Positions 15,501-25,500 of a stretch of 64,000 bases of DNA are shown in pieces. The notes under the pieces are model-generated. The model did no database searches. It was not told where the DNA came from and worked only from the letters and a program-made list of their open reading frames with translations. Position 1 is the stretch's first letter. Each line of letters opens with the position of its first letter. The stretch is from Rhodeus uyekii. Taxonomy: Eukaryota > Chordata > Actinopteri > Cypriniformes > Acheilognathidae. The stretch spans positions 744,001-808,000 of the forward strand of contig JAWRVZ010000089.1 of the NCBI GenBank assembly GCA_037043235.1, given 5' to 3'. The position numbers were made by a program, and so were the translations under genes.

Positions 15501-17505
15501 ATATTTATGCTTTTTGAAGTCTAAAATTATACTATTTACCGGTATATGAATATAATTATTAACATATACGGCTTAAATGAAGCCAGGATTAGGCCATAGT
15601 TCATTTACAGCATTTAAGTAGCTTTTATAAATGTGTCTTAGAACAAAAACATTACTGGTGTGCATATTGAGACAAAACAATGGCACTGACATATTTTAAG
15701 ATTCGTCAGTGCAAGTTGTTGTATTATAATGAATACTAAGAACAGTTCATAAATATTAATTATTGGATACTCCAATATGTAAATAAATCAATAATCTCTT
15801 CTTGCAACTAAGCAAAACCATTTGTACATTTATGCATTTGGCAGATGCTTTTATCCAAAGCGACTTGCATTGCATTGAAGAAACAGACTGAAATTCTAAT
15901 CAGTTCTTGCTTTCCCTGGGTTCGAACCCATGATCTTGGCATTGTAAACACCAATGCTCTACTGGTTGAGCTACAGGAAAGCTATAGGAGAATCTTTTGT
16001 GACATCATCACATACACAGACAGATCTGATAATGAACACACAAGCTACATCTAGATGGACTAACCTAATGATGTATCCCACAAGGTGGTCAGTATGGGGC
16101 AGGACAAACAGGGACTTTCCAGACAGGTCACAGGCTCCACATAGAGCAGAAGCCCTTTCAGATGCCACCAGATCTTCACCTGAGACACAACCACATCTTC
16201 ACCCATCAACATTTACCCAAGACATAGATTGAAGTCCATGAAACATTGAGTTTAGTTTAGTGATACCTGGTGGGAGAGGAGTTTTCTTTTGAATCAAAAC
16301 AACAGCAACCTTCGTGTTTCTCCCTTGTAAACTTGTCCTGTGAGAAATAATATATTACAGATCCGACATCAACAAACAACAATAAAAACTCCTGTTAGGA
16401 TTCGGGTTTTGGATTGTGTCACAAATTGGAGTGTTATGGACCAGTGTGTATTTAGCTCAGTTGTCCCCGAACATACAACACTAATAAAAAGTTTAGGTTC
16501 AATACGATTTAAAAAAGAATTAGAAATTAATACTTTTATATGGAAAGGATGCATTAAGTTGATTAAAATGTATTAAAATCATGCATTAAAATTATCAAAA
16601 TGCCATGTAGAATGTTACAAATGACTTCCATTTCAAATAAACGCTGTTCTTTTTTACTTTCTATTCACCAAAGAATCCTAAGTAAAAAATAAATGCATCA
16701 AAAATATTAAACAGCAAATATTATTCAATATTACACTATTTTTAAATATTTATAATACGGTAATCAGAAATGTTTGTTGAGCAGCAAAAACAGCATATTA
16801 GAATGCTTTCTGAAGGATCGTGTGACACTGAAGACTGGAGTAATGATACTGAAAAATCAGCTTTGCCATCAGAGGATTAAACTGTAATTATATTTGAATA
16901 AATGCAGCTTTGGTGAGTTCCCAACCCACCCACCTTCCCTCAGCCACTTTAACATCGACAGAGTAGCTGTTTGTAGGACGACTAGTTGACCATCATGACC
17001 TTTCATAAAACTTTACCTGACAATTTCCACTTTGGTTGCACATTCGGACTGCTTTTCCTTCCATTGCGGATCATCCCAGTCCAGCTCATAAAACAGAACG
17101 ACCAGTGCAGGCACCAAGTTCAGATGTTTGTTCATCCATCCCGTCTTCAGAATCCCTTTAGGGATGTACCACTCATACGACGTTCTCTGGCATGAAAAGA
17201 GAGCATGTTAGCCATTGAAACCCAACACGGGCACAAAGTCCAAGAGTCAAAGTAATGTTTTCTAACAATCTTTAGAAGATTTCATCGCTCTCGTGTCCCA
17301 CCTTGGTTCTGCACTTTGGATACTCATGGTCTCCTGCCAGAACTTTGAAGGAGATGGGTACTCGGTCTGCCCGCCGGTTGGCACAGAAAGCATCCCATAT
17401 GGCTCTGTGGATGGCATTATAAACCACATCCAGGCCTGTCAGAGCCACAAAGGCCATGGGCCTGCAGCACAGCTCTGGAGGAAGATCCCATTGCGCTGGA
17501 CTCAT
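534..17505 (-). CDS. trappc11: trappc11 (foie gras), TRAPP complex subunit 11; 28 coding exons, last exon missing
   Basis: This encodes the large TRAPPIII subunit used in ER-to-Golgi transport. Coding exons, 5' to 3' on the minus strand: 17505-17302, 17186-17017, 16337-16267, 16179-16065, 15307-15208, 14643-14570, 13264-13168, 12992-12859, 11276-11129, 11045-10952, 10372-10293, 10036-9958, 9847-9793, 9678-9533, 9450-9389, 9242-9110, 8021-7891, 7796-7641, 7564-7377, 6596-6448, 5959-5838, 5757-5638, 5491-5426, 3934-3778, 3378-3267, 2262-2171, 2067-1934, 701-534. All junctions are AG/GT and every phase closes, giving 1,119 codons. Human TRAPPC11 has 1,133 residues, so about 14 are missing. The start reads [19 protein letters not shown] as in the human protein. 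The Foie-gras domain should cover about residues 260-520, and the C-terminal part matches the gryzun region. The final exon should follow the donor after FVK, beyond the left edge. Unspliced reading would instead stop at 501. Identity is certain at family level. Confidence 0.97.
1060..1520 (-). pseudogene. LINE (L2/Rex1-like) 3' fragment in the last trappc11 intron
   Basis: On the minus strand, 1275-1511 translates to a peptide containing [22 protein letters not shown], which fits the C-terminal reverse transcriptase tail of L2/Rex1-type LINEs (family pattern 'LQxVQNAAARLLTxxxxxDHIT'). The conserved tryptophan segment that usually follows is partly lost and the frame is short. The sequence down to about 1060 (gagcgcatttaaaac, accaaagtgctttaca) looks like the 3' tail of the same family. 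It is a dead fragment lying between trappc11 exons. Confidence 0.6.
2476..3164. mobile_element. pogo/Tigger-like non-autonomous DNA element, copy 1
   Basis: The element begins CAGTAAAACCTTGAGATACG and ends with the inverse (…gtgtctcaacctcttACTG), with a TA on each side (2474-2475, 3165-3166) as expected for Tc1/mariner-pogo target duplication. The ends carry repeated 'ctcgtatctcaaa' blocks inside the terminal inverted repeats. No transposase is left. It lies in a trappc11 intron, and copies at 4327 and 8286 are related. Confidence 0.75.
3458..3746. mobile_element. short inverted-repeat element (MITE)
   Basis: The two ends are inverse copies: aacactttacaataagcttt on the left and aaagcttattgtaaagtgtt on the right, with ttaac/gttaac stretches inside. 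About 289 bp, no coding capacity. Related ends recur at 22455-22545 and 62337-62480. A common type of teleost MITE; the superfamily is not decided here. It lies in a trappc11 intron. Confidence 0.65.
4327..5036. mobile_element. pogo/Tigger-like non-autonomous DNA element, copy 2
   Basis: Ends CAGTAATACCTCGGTTTACA and, inverted, taaaccgaggtattACTG, flanked by TA on both sides. It is 710 bp, the same length as the copy at 8286, but of a different subfamily, with 'cggtttac' instead of 'tgagatac' in the ends. It lies in the intron between the trappc11 exons at 3778-3934 and 5426-5491. Confidence 0.75.
8140..9055. repeat. cyprinid-type dispersed repeat, split by a younger element
   Basis: Sequence such as gatcatgtgactaatgatgctgaaa before 8286 and gatcaaataaatgcagccct after 8995 belongs to one dispersed repeat that is uninterrupted at 60650-60905 and partly present at 16715-16915. 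The pogo-like element at 8286-8995 sits inside it. Confidence 0.6.
8286..8995. mobile_element. pogo/Tigger-like non-autonomous DNA element, copy 3 (nested)
   Basis: Ends CAGTAATACCTTGAGGTACG and, inverted, tatctcaaggtattACTG, with TA on each side. 710 bp. Inner sequence resembles copy 1 (the 'aactcccttattagtgctaataacaatgg' region is shared, seen at about 2603 and 8421). It interrupts an older dispersed repeat within a trappc11 intron. Confidence 0.8.
9856..9880. repeat. (GA)n microsatellite in a splice acceptor tract
   Basis: A run of about twelve GA units. On the minus strand it reads (CT)n and forms the polypyrimidine tract of the trappc11 exon at 9847-9793, ending nine bases before the exon. 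Confidence 0.9.
11872..12448. mobile_element. MITE with GGCCC…TTTA inverted ends
   Basis: The left end ggccccgtttaaacctgg and the inverse of the right end ggccctgtttacatctgg match, and both run on into tattaag. 577 bp, no transposase seen. It lies between trappc11 exons 11276-11129 and 12992-12859. The superfamily is not settled because no clear target duplication was found. Confidence 0.65.
13543..14163. mobile_element. MITE with CCGTATTTTCC ends, copy 1
   Basis: Ends ccgtattttccggcatataa and, inverted, tctgcggggaaatacgg, flanked by TA on both sides. Inside both ends, 'gcgggttat' blocks are repeated. The centre (ctgacagctggtgctgatag … gaagacgtgattggctgtg) is nearly the same as in the copy at 31566-32156. 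It is inserted in a trappc11 intron. Confidence 0.75.
15825..15988 (-). mobile_element. tRNA-derived SINE, minus orientation
   Basis: Read on the minus strand it carries a box-B-like ggttcgaaccca region with a tRNA-like head, then the tail motif aagtcgctttggataaaagc…gccaaatgcataaatg. The same head and tail occur at 40529-40690 in plus orientation. This tail is common at the 3' end of teleost SINEs. It lies in a trappc11 intron. Confidence 0.75.
16715..16915 (+). repeat. dispersed cyprinid-type repeat, second copy
   Basis: Shares ttgagcagcaaa-acagcatattagaatg, gaaggatcgtgtgacactgaagactgg and aataaatgcagctttggtgag with the copies at 8140-9055 and 60650-60905. Non-coding. Confidence 0.55.
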
Positions 17506-17993
17506 GACACCACCTGACCAACACAAATCAAGACAATATATACAGAATAGCACCGCAGACAGATGCAAATAACAGTCCTAGATCTACATCTCTTATTTGA
17601 TTTGAGTTTATCAGCCACTACTGCTAATCAACTGACCACAAAAAGATTAATGACCATGAATTATGGTCAATTATTAATTAACATGGTTTATGTTCTAATC
17701 TAAGGTCCTGTAGATAGTGATTAAACAACTAAAATCTCGGGACATGAAGACAGAAGCTCAATGGCACACAGATACACGCGCACATACATGTTTTTATTTA
17801 TATTTGAGAAGTCTACAGGTCATAGGATGAAGCGCAAAGCCTCTGATTCCTTCAGTCGACACCCGTGACAGCTGATGCTATTCTGTGAGTGCTAAAGCTA
17901 ACACTCAATAACAGTCTGTTAAACAGCATTAATGTTCCTAACGCTGCCGCTTATAACGAGTAAACATTAGTCTGTGAGCTGAAATGTGTTTAC

Positions 17994-18060
17994 CTTTAGA
18001 TTCAAGTAGTGTTTTGCTCCGTTTTCAGCAAGCTGGCCTATATTAGTATTTCAAACCCAC
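17994..18060 (-). other. trappc11: probable non-coding first exon of trappc11 (upper limit unknown)
   Basis: The coding start sits eight bases inside its exon (acceptor at about 17514), so a non-coding upstream exon must exist. A good donor, AAAG followed by gtaaac on the minus strand, ends at 17994. The upper boundary is a guess; no TATA box was recognised. Transcription here would diverge from hars, which starts about 1.5 kb away. Confidence 0.35.
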
Positions 18061-18626
18061 CTACATCATAACATCTGACTACTTCTTCTTCTGCTGCTTC
18101 TTCTTTCTGCGGATTTGAGCGTCATTTTGTGGGAGACGCGCTTCTTTAGCGCCACCTGCAGTTCACAGGCTATATGACACTTGCGAGAAAAATGTGTCGA
18201 ACCGAAACTTGATGAAACTTCTTGATGAGGAATTATATTTTTGTGTGTTTGTTTACCCATCAAGTAGAGTTAGAATGTAGTTATGTAGAGTAATACTGTC
18301 ATATCTACAGATTTATTGATACACATATTATTTTTCATTGTAAATCTAAAAAAACAATGACATTACATTACAAAGATAGTGTAGAAATTACAAAGATATA
18401 AAATTTTTATAGATATGATCACTGAAAAGTATTATAATGTCAAAAAGTATTATAATGTCAAATCAATGCAACGCAATGTTACATTTTTTCTCAATAAAAT
18501 GCTCAACATCGAACCAAAATTTTGTGTATGTATGCAATGGAAAAATAAATTATAAATAGTTTTCAAAATAAAATAAAATAAATTGTCTTCTTGTGCTTTG
18601 GGATGTAACATGAACATGTTACTTTG

Positions 18627-19125
18627 AAAGTAACGCATTATAATATTAAGTTACTCCTTTAAAAAATAACTAATATTTGGTTGTTATTAATATTTCTAAT
18701 GGTTTCGTGGTTTATTTCGTGGTTTACCTGAATCATCGGTCTGCATCGAGAACACTGGTCAATAAAGTGAGATTAAATGCATAGAAATGTTTTTTTATTT
18801 AACATTTTAATGATTGGAGGTTTGTGTAATATTCAGATTTTACATTTCATTGATTTTATTAATTTTGAGGAATACTGAATGTATTTTTGTGTGTGTAAGT
18901 GAGATTAATTAATGCTAGAGATACAATAACCCTCATGTTCACACACAATGACTCCTGATTTCTCTCAACATGCGGACAGGAGACTCATCAGCCAATACAA
19001 TACATACTTGTGTTAGTTATGTGCAAAAGTAACTCAGATATTCTGTTATAAATTTAAAAGTAACACTTTACTAGTTACTTGATAAAAGTAATCTGATTAC
19101 GTAACTCGAGTTACTTGCAATGCGA
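18627..19125. repeat. possible MITE with cgcatt…agttac ends between trappc11 and hars
   Basis: The left end holds aagtaacgcatt followed by aagttactcc; the right end inverted reads cgcattgcaagtaactcgag. Such 'aagtaacgc' ends are common in fish repeats. The match is loose, so the boundaries are uncertain. The rest of 18.1-19.4 kb is AT-rich and shows nothing else clear. Confidence 0.35.
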
Positions 19126-19426
19126 CACTGTATTCACAATCCTCAACACTGAACATGACTCAATGAATTTAAATACTAAAAATAAGAAGTGTATAAAAAC
19201 ACCTCTTATACAGAATTTTTGTTTTTTTGTTTTTTACAGAATGTAATGTTACAACCTTGATGTACAACCTTCTATGACGTAAGATCTGTTACATGTATCC
19301 CCCAATTTCTTTCTGTTTAATTTTTGGCTGACTTTTGTTTGTTTACACTGTAATGTCACTGTATTTTTTTCCCGAAAATTTTTTTTGTTTTACATTTAAA
19401 AAAAAAAAACACTGAACATGAATAAT

Positions 19427-19536
19427 GTTTAATGTGTGCGCCACCCAGCGGTCATCTGCGGAACTATAGTGACGTTTAATGAATGCGCCACCCTGCGGTC
19501 ATCTGAAGAACTACAGTGACGTTTAATGTGTGCGCC
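19427..19536 (+). repeat. 47-bp tandem repeat in the hars promoter region, 2.3 copies
   Basis: Units start gtttaatgtgtgcgcc at 19427, gtttaatgaatgcgcc at 19474 and gtttaatgtgtgcgcc at 19521, exactly 47 bp apart. Each full unit ends agtgac, so the junctions read gtgacgttt, which holds a TGACG core like half of a CRE/ATF site. The array ends about 50 bases before the cytosolic hars start codon. Confidence 0.9.
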
Positions 19537-19587
19537 CGCAGCAGCTGCAGTACAGTCGCAAGTTCACCATCCGCTCTCTGGAGCACC

Positions 19588-22500
19588 ATGGCCGATAAAG
19601 CACAGATACAAGAGGCGATTAAAACGCAAGGAGAGGTCGTCAGGAAACTGAAATCAGAGAAAGCGAGCAAAGAACAGGTTAGTATGATCTTTAAAGCTCA
19701 ATGAAAGAACACATGTGAGCAATGGCTGCCTGCTGCATGTTTCATATGAGAAAACTGGAGATATTGTGTTCAGGTCTGATGCGCATGGCAGGTTATGAGC
19801 TGTTTTACGAGATTGAGTCGTGTCAATATCATTACTCAAGATTGAATGAATGTTATTCTATATTAACACATGATGCTAACTGTTAGCCAGCTGATGCAAT
19901 CTTTCAGCCATGGTGGACAATATTGTATATAGATAGATGGATAAATAAATGAGTGGATATTTTGAAATGGGTTTCATTTGCTTGATTTAGAATGAAAACA
20001 TGAGGGTATTCAGTGATCTGATGTGAGACTCATAATTATATTTCATAATATCTATATATAGTAGTACAGTATCTTTAAATATGGCTGAAAAGACCCGTGT
20101 GTATGTGAGGGATTTGCACTTCGAGCCCTACTGTGGTTTATGTGCTCAACTAAGAGGATTCTTCTAACTCGGTTTGGGGATGCTGGTGGATTTTGACGGC
20201 CTCCTCTCATGTTTTGCTCCCTCATTGCTGTGATGCCTCTCTTACGGGCCCTAGTGACAGGGTTGCTCATCACTTTTCTCCTGTTCTTCCTGCTTGTTGC
20301 CACGGATACCACCATCATCATCACCACCGCACACCTGGAATATCCCTGCCGTTCGCTGGATTGGACGGCTCACCTGTGGATGCTTTTGGACTGTATGGTA
20401 TTGTGACTTTGGTGTGTGTGTGTGTTTGGACTGCATGATGAACGCTGTGGGGCTGGTCTCCATGCGTCTGTGCGCTGGACTTATGGGCCGTCGGTCTGCT
20501 GTGCTCCGGCCATCTCTGCGTTTCTCTTCTGGAATGACTTCATCACAGGTACCGTTTTATATCAGTCGCTGTTGATCTCATGTCTTTTTGCTTTACATGA
20601 AGTCTGGGTCATTCTGTGTCAAATCAAGCTAATTTAAATGTTTGATTTTGCTCATACTTTTTCTGAAGAAAGACATACATGGTGATGAAAGCCAAAATAT
20701 AAAATGTGATGGATGAATATTTACAGAGTAATCCACTATGTCCATCTTCACCTAAGAATCACAGGGAGGTAAAATAACTTTCGAAAGATGGCAGCAGGAT
20801 TATTTCAGTTTTACACAGATTGGTAGGTCTTAGTTGGATTATATGCCAACAATGAGGAAAAGCACTTTGTGTATTTTGCTCCAAGTTTGCTTGCCTGTAA
20901 TTAAAGAAGTATTAACGGTATTGTAATATTCTTACTGAATTTAAGACCCAATATGTTTTAGTCCCAGAGATATGGGGATCTCAATGCAGCTTTATGAGTA
21001 AATAGGTCATTTGTACACATTTAGTGGTCAAAAATCACATGTGGGCCACTTTGCATACATCTGACACTTTTATTTCTGAAGAGGAATATCTGAAGAACAA
21101 ACTAGAAATATATCTATTTTTGTTTCTATCAACCGTCTGAGTGCCATAAATATTGTTTTGCTTGCCTGTCACTCAAATTATTAAACATATCTCTCTATGA
21201 TTTTAGATTCTGGCTCTTAACAAACTTTTCTTTTGTGAAATTCATTTTTGAGGCCCTTTACAGTTCGATCCTAGAGATACGGGGATTTTAATGCTGCTCC
21301 ATGTTGAAACTGAGTTACTTTTACTCATATTCAATGGTCAAAACCAAATATGGGTCAATTTGCACACAGCTGATAGTTATTGAAAATGTCTGAAGAATAA
21401 ATAATGTTGAAACTAGAAATGCATCTTGTTTCCCTCTAGCAAAACAATTGCATAAACACCTTCTGAGTGCCAAAATACACTGAAACGATCAAGTTGAGGC
21501 AGATGTACATTTATAAGAATCTATATTTGAATCAGTTTCAGGGATATTTAGAAGGGATTTTGTTAATTTTAACAGCTTCTGATGCTACCATAACTCCATA
21601 TTGATATCCCAATATCTCTGGGATTGAAGCATAGAGCCTAAATTAAGATTCAGAGAGAAAATCAAAAAGAAAAGTTTTGTGAACTTTGGTCAAAATACAT
21701 TTTTGGAAAAATGAACACCAGCATAAATTTAATTCAGTATGTACAACAAATACCACCCTGATGTATTGAGAATTTGTTTGTGAAATTAATATTAAAGGCT
21801 TCGAATGAGCTGCTAATGATTTTGTGGTGAAATATGATCTGGATATAGTTAATTATACTGAAGGTAAAAAATTCTGTACTGTTTGTTCTCAGATTGATGA
21901 AGAGGTGGCCAAACTGTTGCAGCTCAAAGCTCAGCTGGGAGGAGATGAGGGGAAGCATGCGTTTGTTCTCAAAACAGCCAAGGTATAAATAACACTATCT
22001 GTGAGATTTTAGATATGCAGGTTTCTTTTTTTGTACTGAGCAACATCTCTTCTTTCTTCTCTGTAGGGGACGAGGGACTATAACCCCAAACAGATGGCTA
22101 TAAGAGAAAAAGTCTTCAACACCATCATCAGCTGCTTTAAACGCCATGGTGCCGAAACCATCGATACCCCCGTCTTTGAGCTGAAGGTCTCTTGAACAGT
22201 GATACATTAGTTTGTGCATCACATAACTGCATTCATTCGCTGTAATGACCGTTTATTTGCGTTTCTGTAGGAAACACTGACGGGGAAGTACGGAGAAGAC
22301 TCTAAACTCATTTATGATCTGAAGGACCAGGGAGGAGAACTTCTGTCCCTGAGATATGACCTCACTGTATCCATGAGACACGTGTTTTTGTTAAACTTAT
22401 GTTGAATCTTTTTGCAGATGCATAGCTGTTGGGGAATGTCTGTGAGAAATTAGTAACTTTTTACAATAAAGTCTCATTTGTTAACATTAGTTAATGCATT

Positions 22501-25500
22501 AATGCTAACAAGTGAGACCTTATTGTAAAGTGTTACCAATTTCTCACCACCTAACAATGCAAATCAATCAGACTATCCAATGAACAATGTTTTTACTGTA
22601 TTTATTAATCTATGTTAGTTCAGAGTGCATTAATGTTAATAGACACATATTTTGATCCTTAAAAAATATGAGTAAATGCTGAGATTAACATTAACACAGT
22701 TTAATAAATACTGCAGAAGTAATTTAACAAATATTAGTTAACATGACCCCGCCCCTCCAAAAAAAACAAAACCAATCAGCACACACTAAGTTGTAGCATA
22801 GTTTAGTCTTTATGTATATATTAGATATTTATTGGTGATTGGTGTCTATTATATTGCTAAAATAACTAGCATATAGTCCCTCACTGGTTGTAGCATATCA
22901 TGCAAATGCATATATACAATCTCATCTTAATTCCATACGATTTTTTGGCTCCTTGACTTTGTACTCTTCAGGTCCCGTTTGCTCGCTATCTTGCAATGAA
23001 CAAAATCACCAACATCAAGCGCTACCACATCGCTAAAGTGTACCGTAGAGACAACCCGGCCATGACCCGGGGCCGATACAGGGAGTTCTACCAGTGTGTG
23101 AGTACCTAAATAAAGAGCTATTGAACATGTTCTCAGAAATAAGATTTTATTTCAGCACAAGCCTTTGGAAAGCTTTCAGCTTAGTAGGACTGTTGACTGT
23201 TGACCAACCCTGTTTGGACACCTGTGCTTGTTTGTTTGTTTAAAGAGCTCCTATTATAACATTTTATTTTCCTAATTTACATGCATCCAAGGTCAAAAGC
23301 ACTTGAATTTTCTCATAGTGTGACCTCTTTTTTAAGTGTCTGAAATGATTGGATAAAGGATACAGTCTCTGGAACCTCCTTTGAGAGCCTCCTCTGCTCT
23401 GATTGGTCAGATGGCTTATTCTGTTGTGATTGGTTACATTGTTTGTGGAATTAAATGCTCATTACCATATCTAAATTTCAGCTCCGGAGGCTTCCTCAGC
23501 ACTTGATGACGGTGTTGCTTTTACCGTTTAAATCTCATCCTCATGCTTGCAGTTTAGAAAACCACATATTCTTGACATATCAACAACATGCAGACAGATC
23601 TCTTCCCGTCTCAGCAACAGCTACAGTGCTTGAGGGCGGGTCAAAGTAGACATTGTTTTCAGGCAGCCAAACCTACATTGGTTGGTGCAGGAAGTAAAAC
23701 TGGAATTACTATGGACTTTAACATTTTTAATTTCTCAAAAGGTTAAGTTAGACGTATAGGTAAAAATGTTGTGCTTAAGGAAAGGGGTTTAAATCTGGAG
23801 GCTAAACACCCCAAAAAACTAAATTGTAAATCTAAATAATTCTTGTTCTTTGTATCTACAGGATTTTGATATTGCAGGTCAGTACGATGCCATGATCCCT
23901 GATGCAGAGTGTCTGAAAATTGTCTACGAGATCCTGAGCGAATTAGATCTTGGAGATTTTCGTATTAAGGTTGGTTGCTGGTCAGCTTTGGGAACGTTGT
24001 TGCAGTCATTAGAGTTTTTGTAGCACCTCTGTTGTATAATTATCAGTTTGAGATGAATAGTCACTGTTGTGGCGTTTCAGGTGAATGACCGACGCATTCT
24101 AGACGGCATGTTTGCCGTGTGCGGCGTTCCTGACGAGAAGTTCCGCACGATCTGCTCCACAGTGGACAAACTGGACAAGGTGAGAGATCAAACGATCAGA
24201 AAACGCTCGCATGTTTGTAATCTTATAAAGTGTGTAGAAGTGGATTTTGACAGATTTTACAAATCGTGTTGCTTCTGGTTAACAAGCTTCATTTGATTGC
24301 AACCTTTGCGATTTGATTCATTTACATTTTTTTCCTAAGGAAAAGCAAATGAAGTGAAGCATAAATCTTATTGCAGTTATTGGATGGAAGGCATGCAACC
24401 AATAATGTGTAGATACTTTTTGTTCACACATCAACAAAGCAAACTAGAAGATGGATTCTTGCAATTTCAAAGTACAGTAATACTTTGAGGTACAAGCGTT
24501 TTGACATACGAGTATTCTGAGATACGAGCAATTATTTCCAGCAAACTGTCGGCGTCTGTAAGCGTGCTCGTATCTCAAATATTTACTCGTATATCAAAGC
24601 AAAAACTAGCAATTTATTTCCAGCAAACTACTTACCGTCAGCATCTGTAAGCGTGCTCGTATCTCAAATATTTTCTCGTATGTCAAAGCAAAAGCATTTC
24701 TTTTTGGTTTGACATACAAGCAAATATTTGAGATACGAGCACGCTTACAGATGCTGACGGTAGGTAGTCAAGCACACTGAGCAGCCCAAGCGCCTCATTT
24801 ATGGGGTAATTGGAGGGTCACCTTGGTTGGTGGTTACCGGGGGCGACGAGTGATTCACCAGTAGTAAGCTGGGAGTATAAAGCTCTGATTGGGGGACTTA
24901 AATTCTTGAAATCCGGCATCGACAAACTTTTTCATCATAGTTTTCGTTAACAAAATCAACACTCTTTCGCATGCCCATTGTTGTGTTTGTAGATGGCCTG
25001 GGAAGATGTTAAAAAGGAGATGGTAAATGAGAAGGGTCTTTCCGAGGAAATTGCTGATCGGATCGGGGAGTATGTCGGGATGCAGGGTCTGTAACACTCA
25101 TCACACGCACTTTTCACTGATGTGTTACCTGGGGTGTTTTTCTACATCCACTGACATGTTTGACCTCTAGGTGGGAAGGATCTAGCAGAGCGCCTGCTTC
25201 AGGACCCCAAACTGTCCCAGAGCAAACAGGCCTGCGCGGGGCTCACGGATATGAAGCAGCTCTTCAGCTACCTGGAGCTCTTCCAGGTCACAGACAAGGT
25301 GAGGTCAGAGGTCAAGAATGCTTCAAAAGAAAAGTTTGTTATTTCCTATTGTCCCTAATATTGAACAGAAAGTCTTGTACCCACTGATCTGTCTATATAA
25401 TGACTGGATTGCTCATCGAGTTGAATGAGTGAATCCATAAGAATTGTTCGAACGGCCATATTGGTATTCCTTACTGACTGAGGGTATCATTAACCTTGAT

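Noticed and set aside
20052..20463. Several overlapping open frames on both strands around 20.2-20.5 kb
   Set aside because: Only the frame leading to the donor at 20548 has the phase and composition to be an exon; the others have no support.
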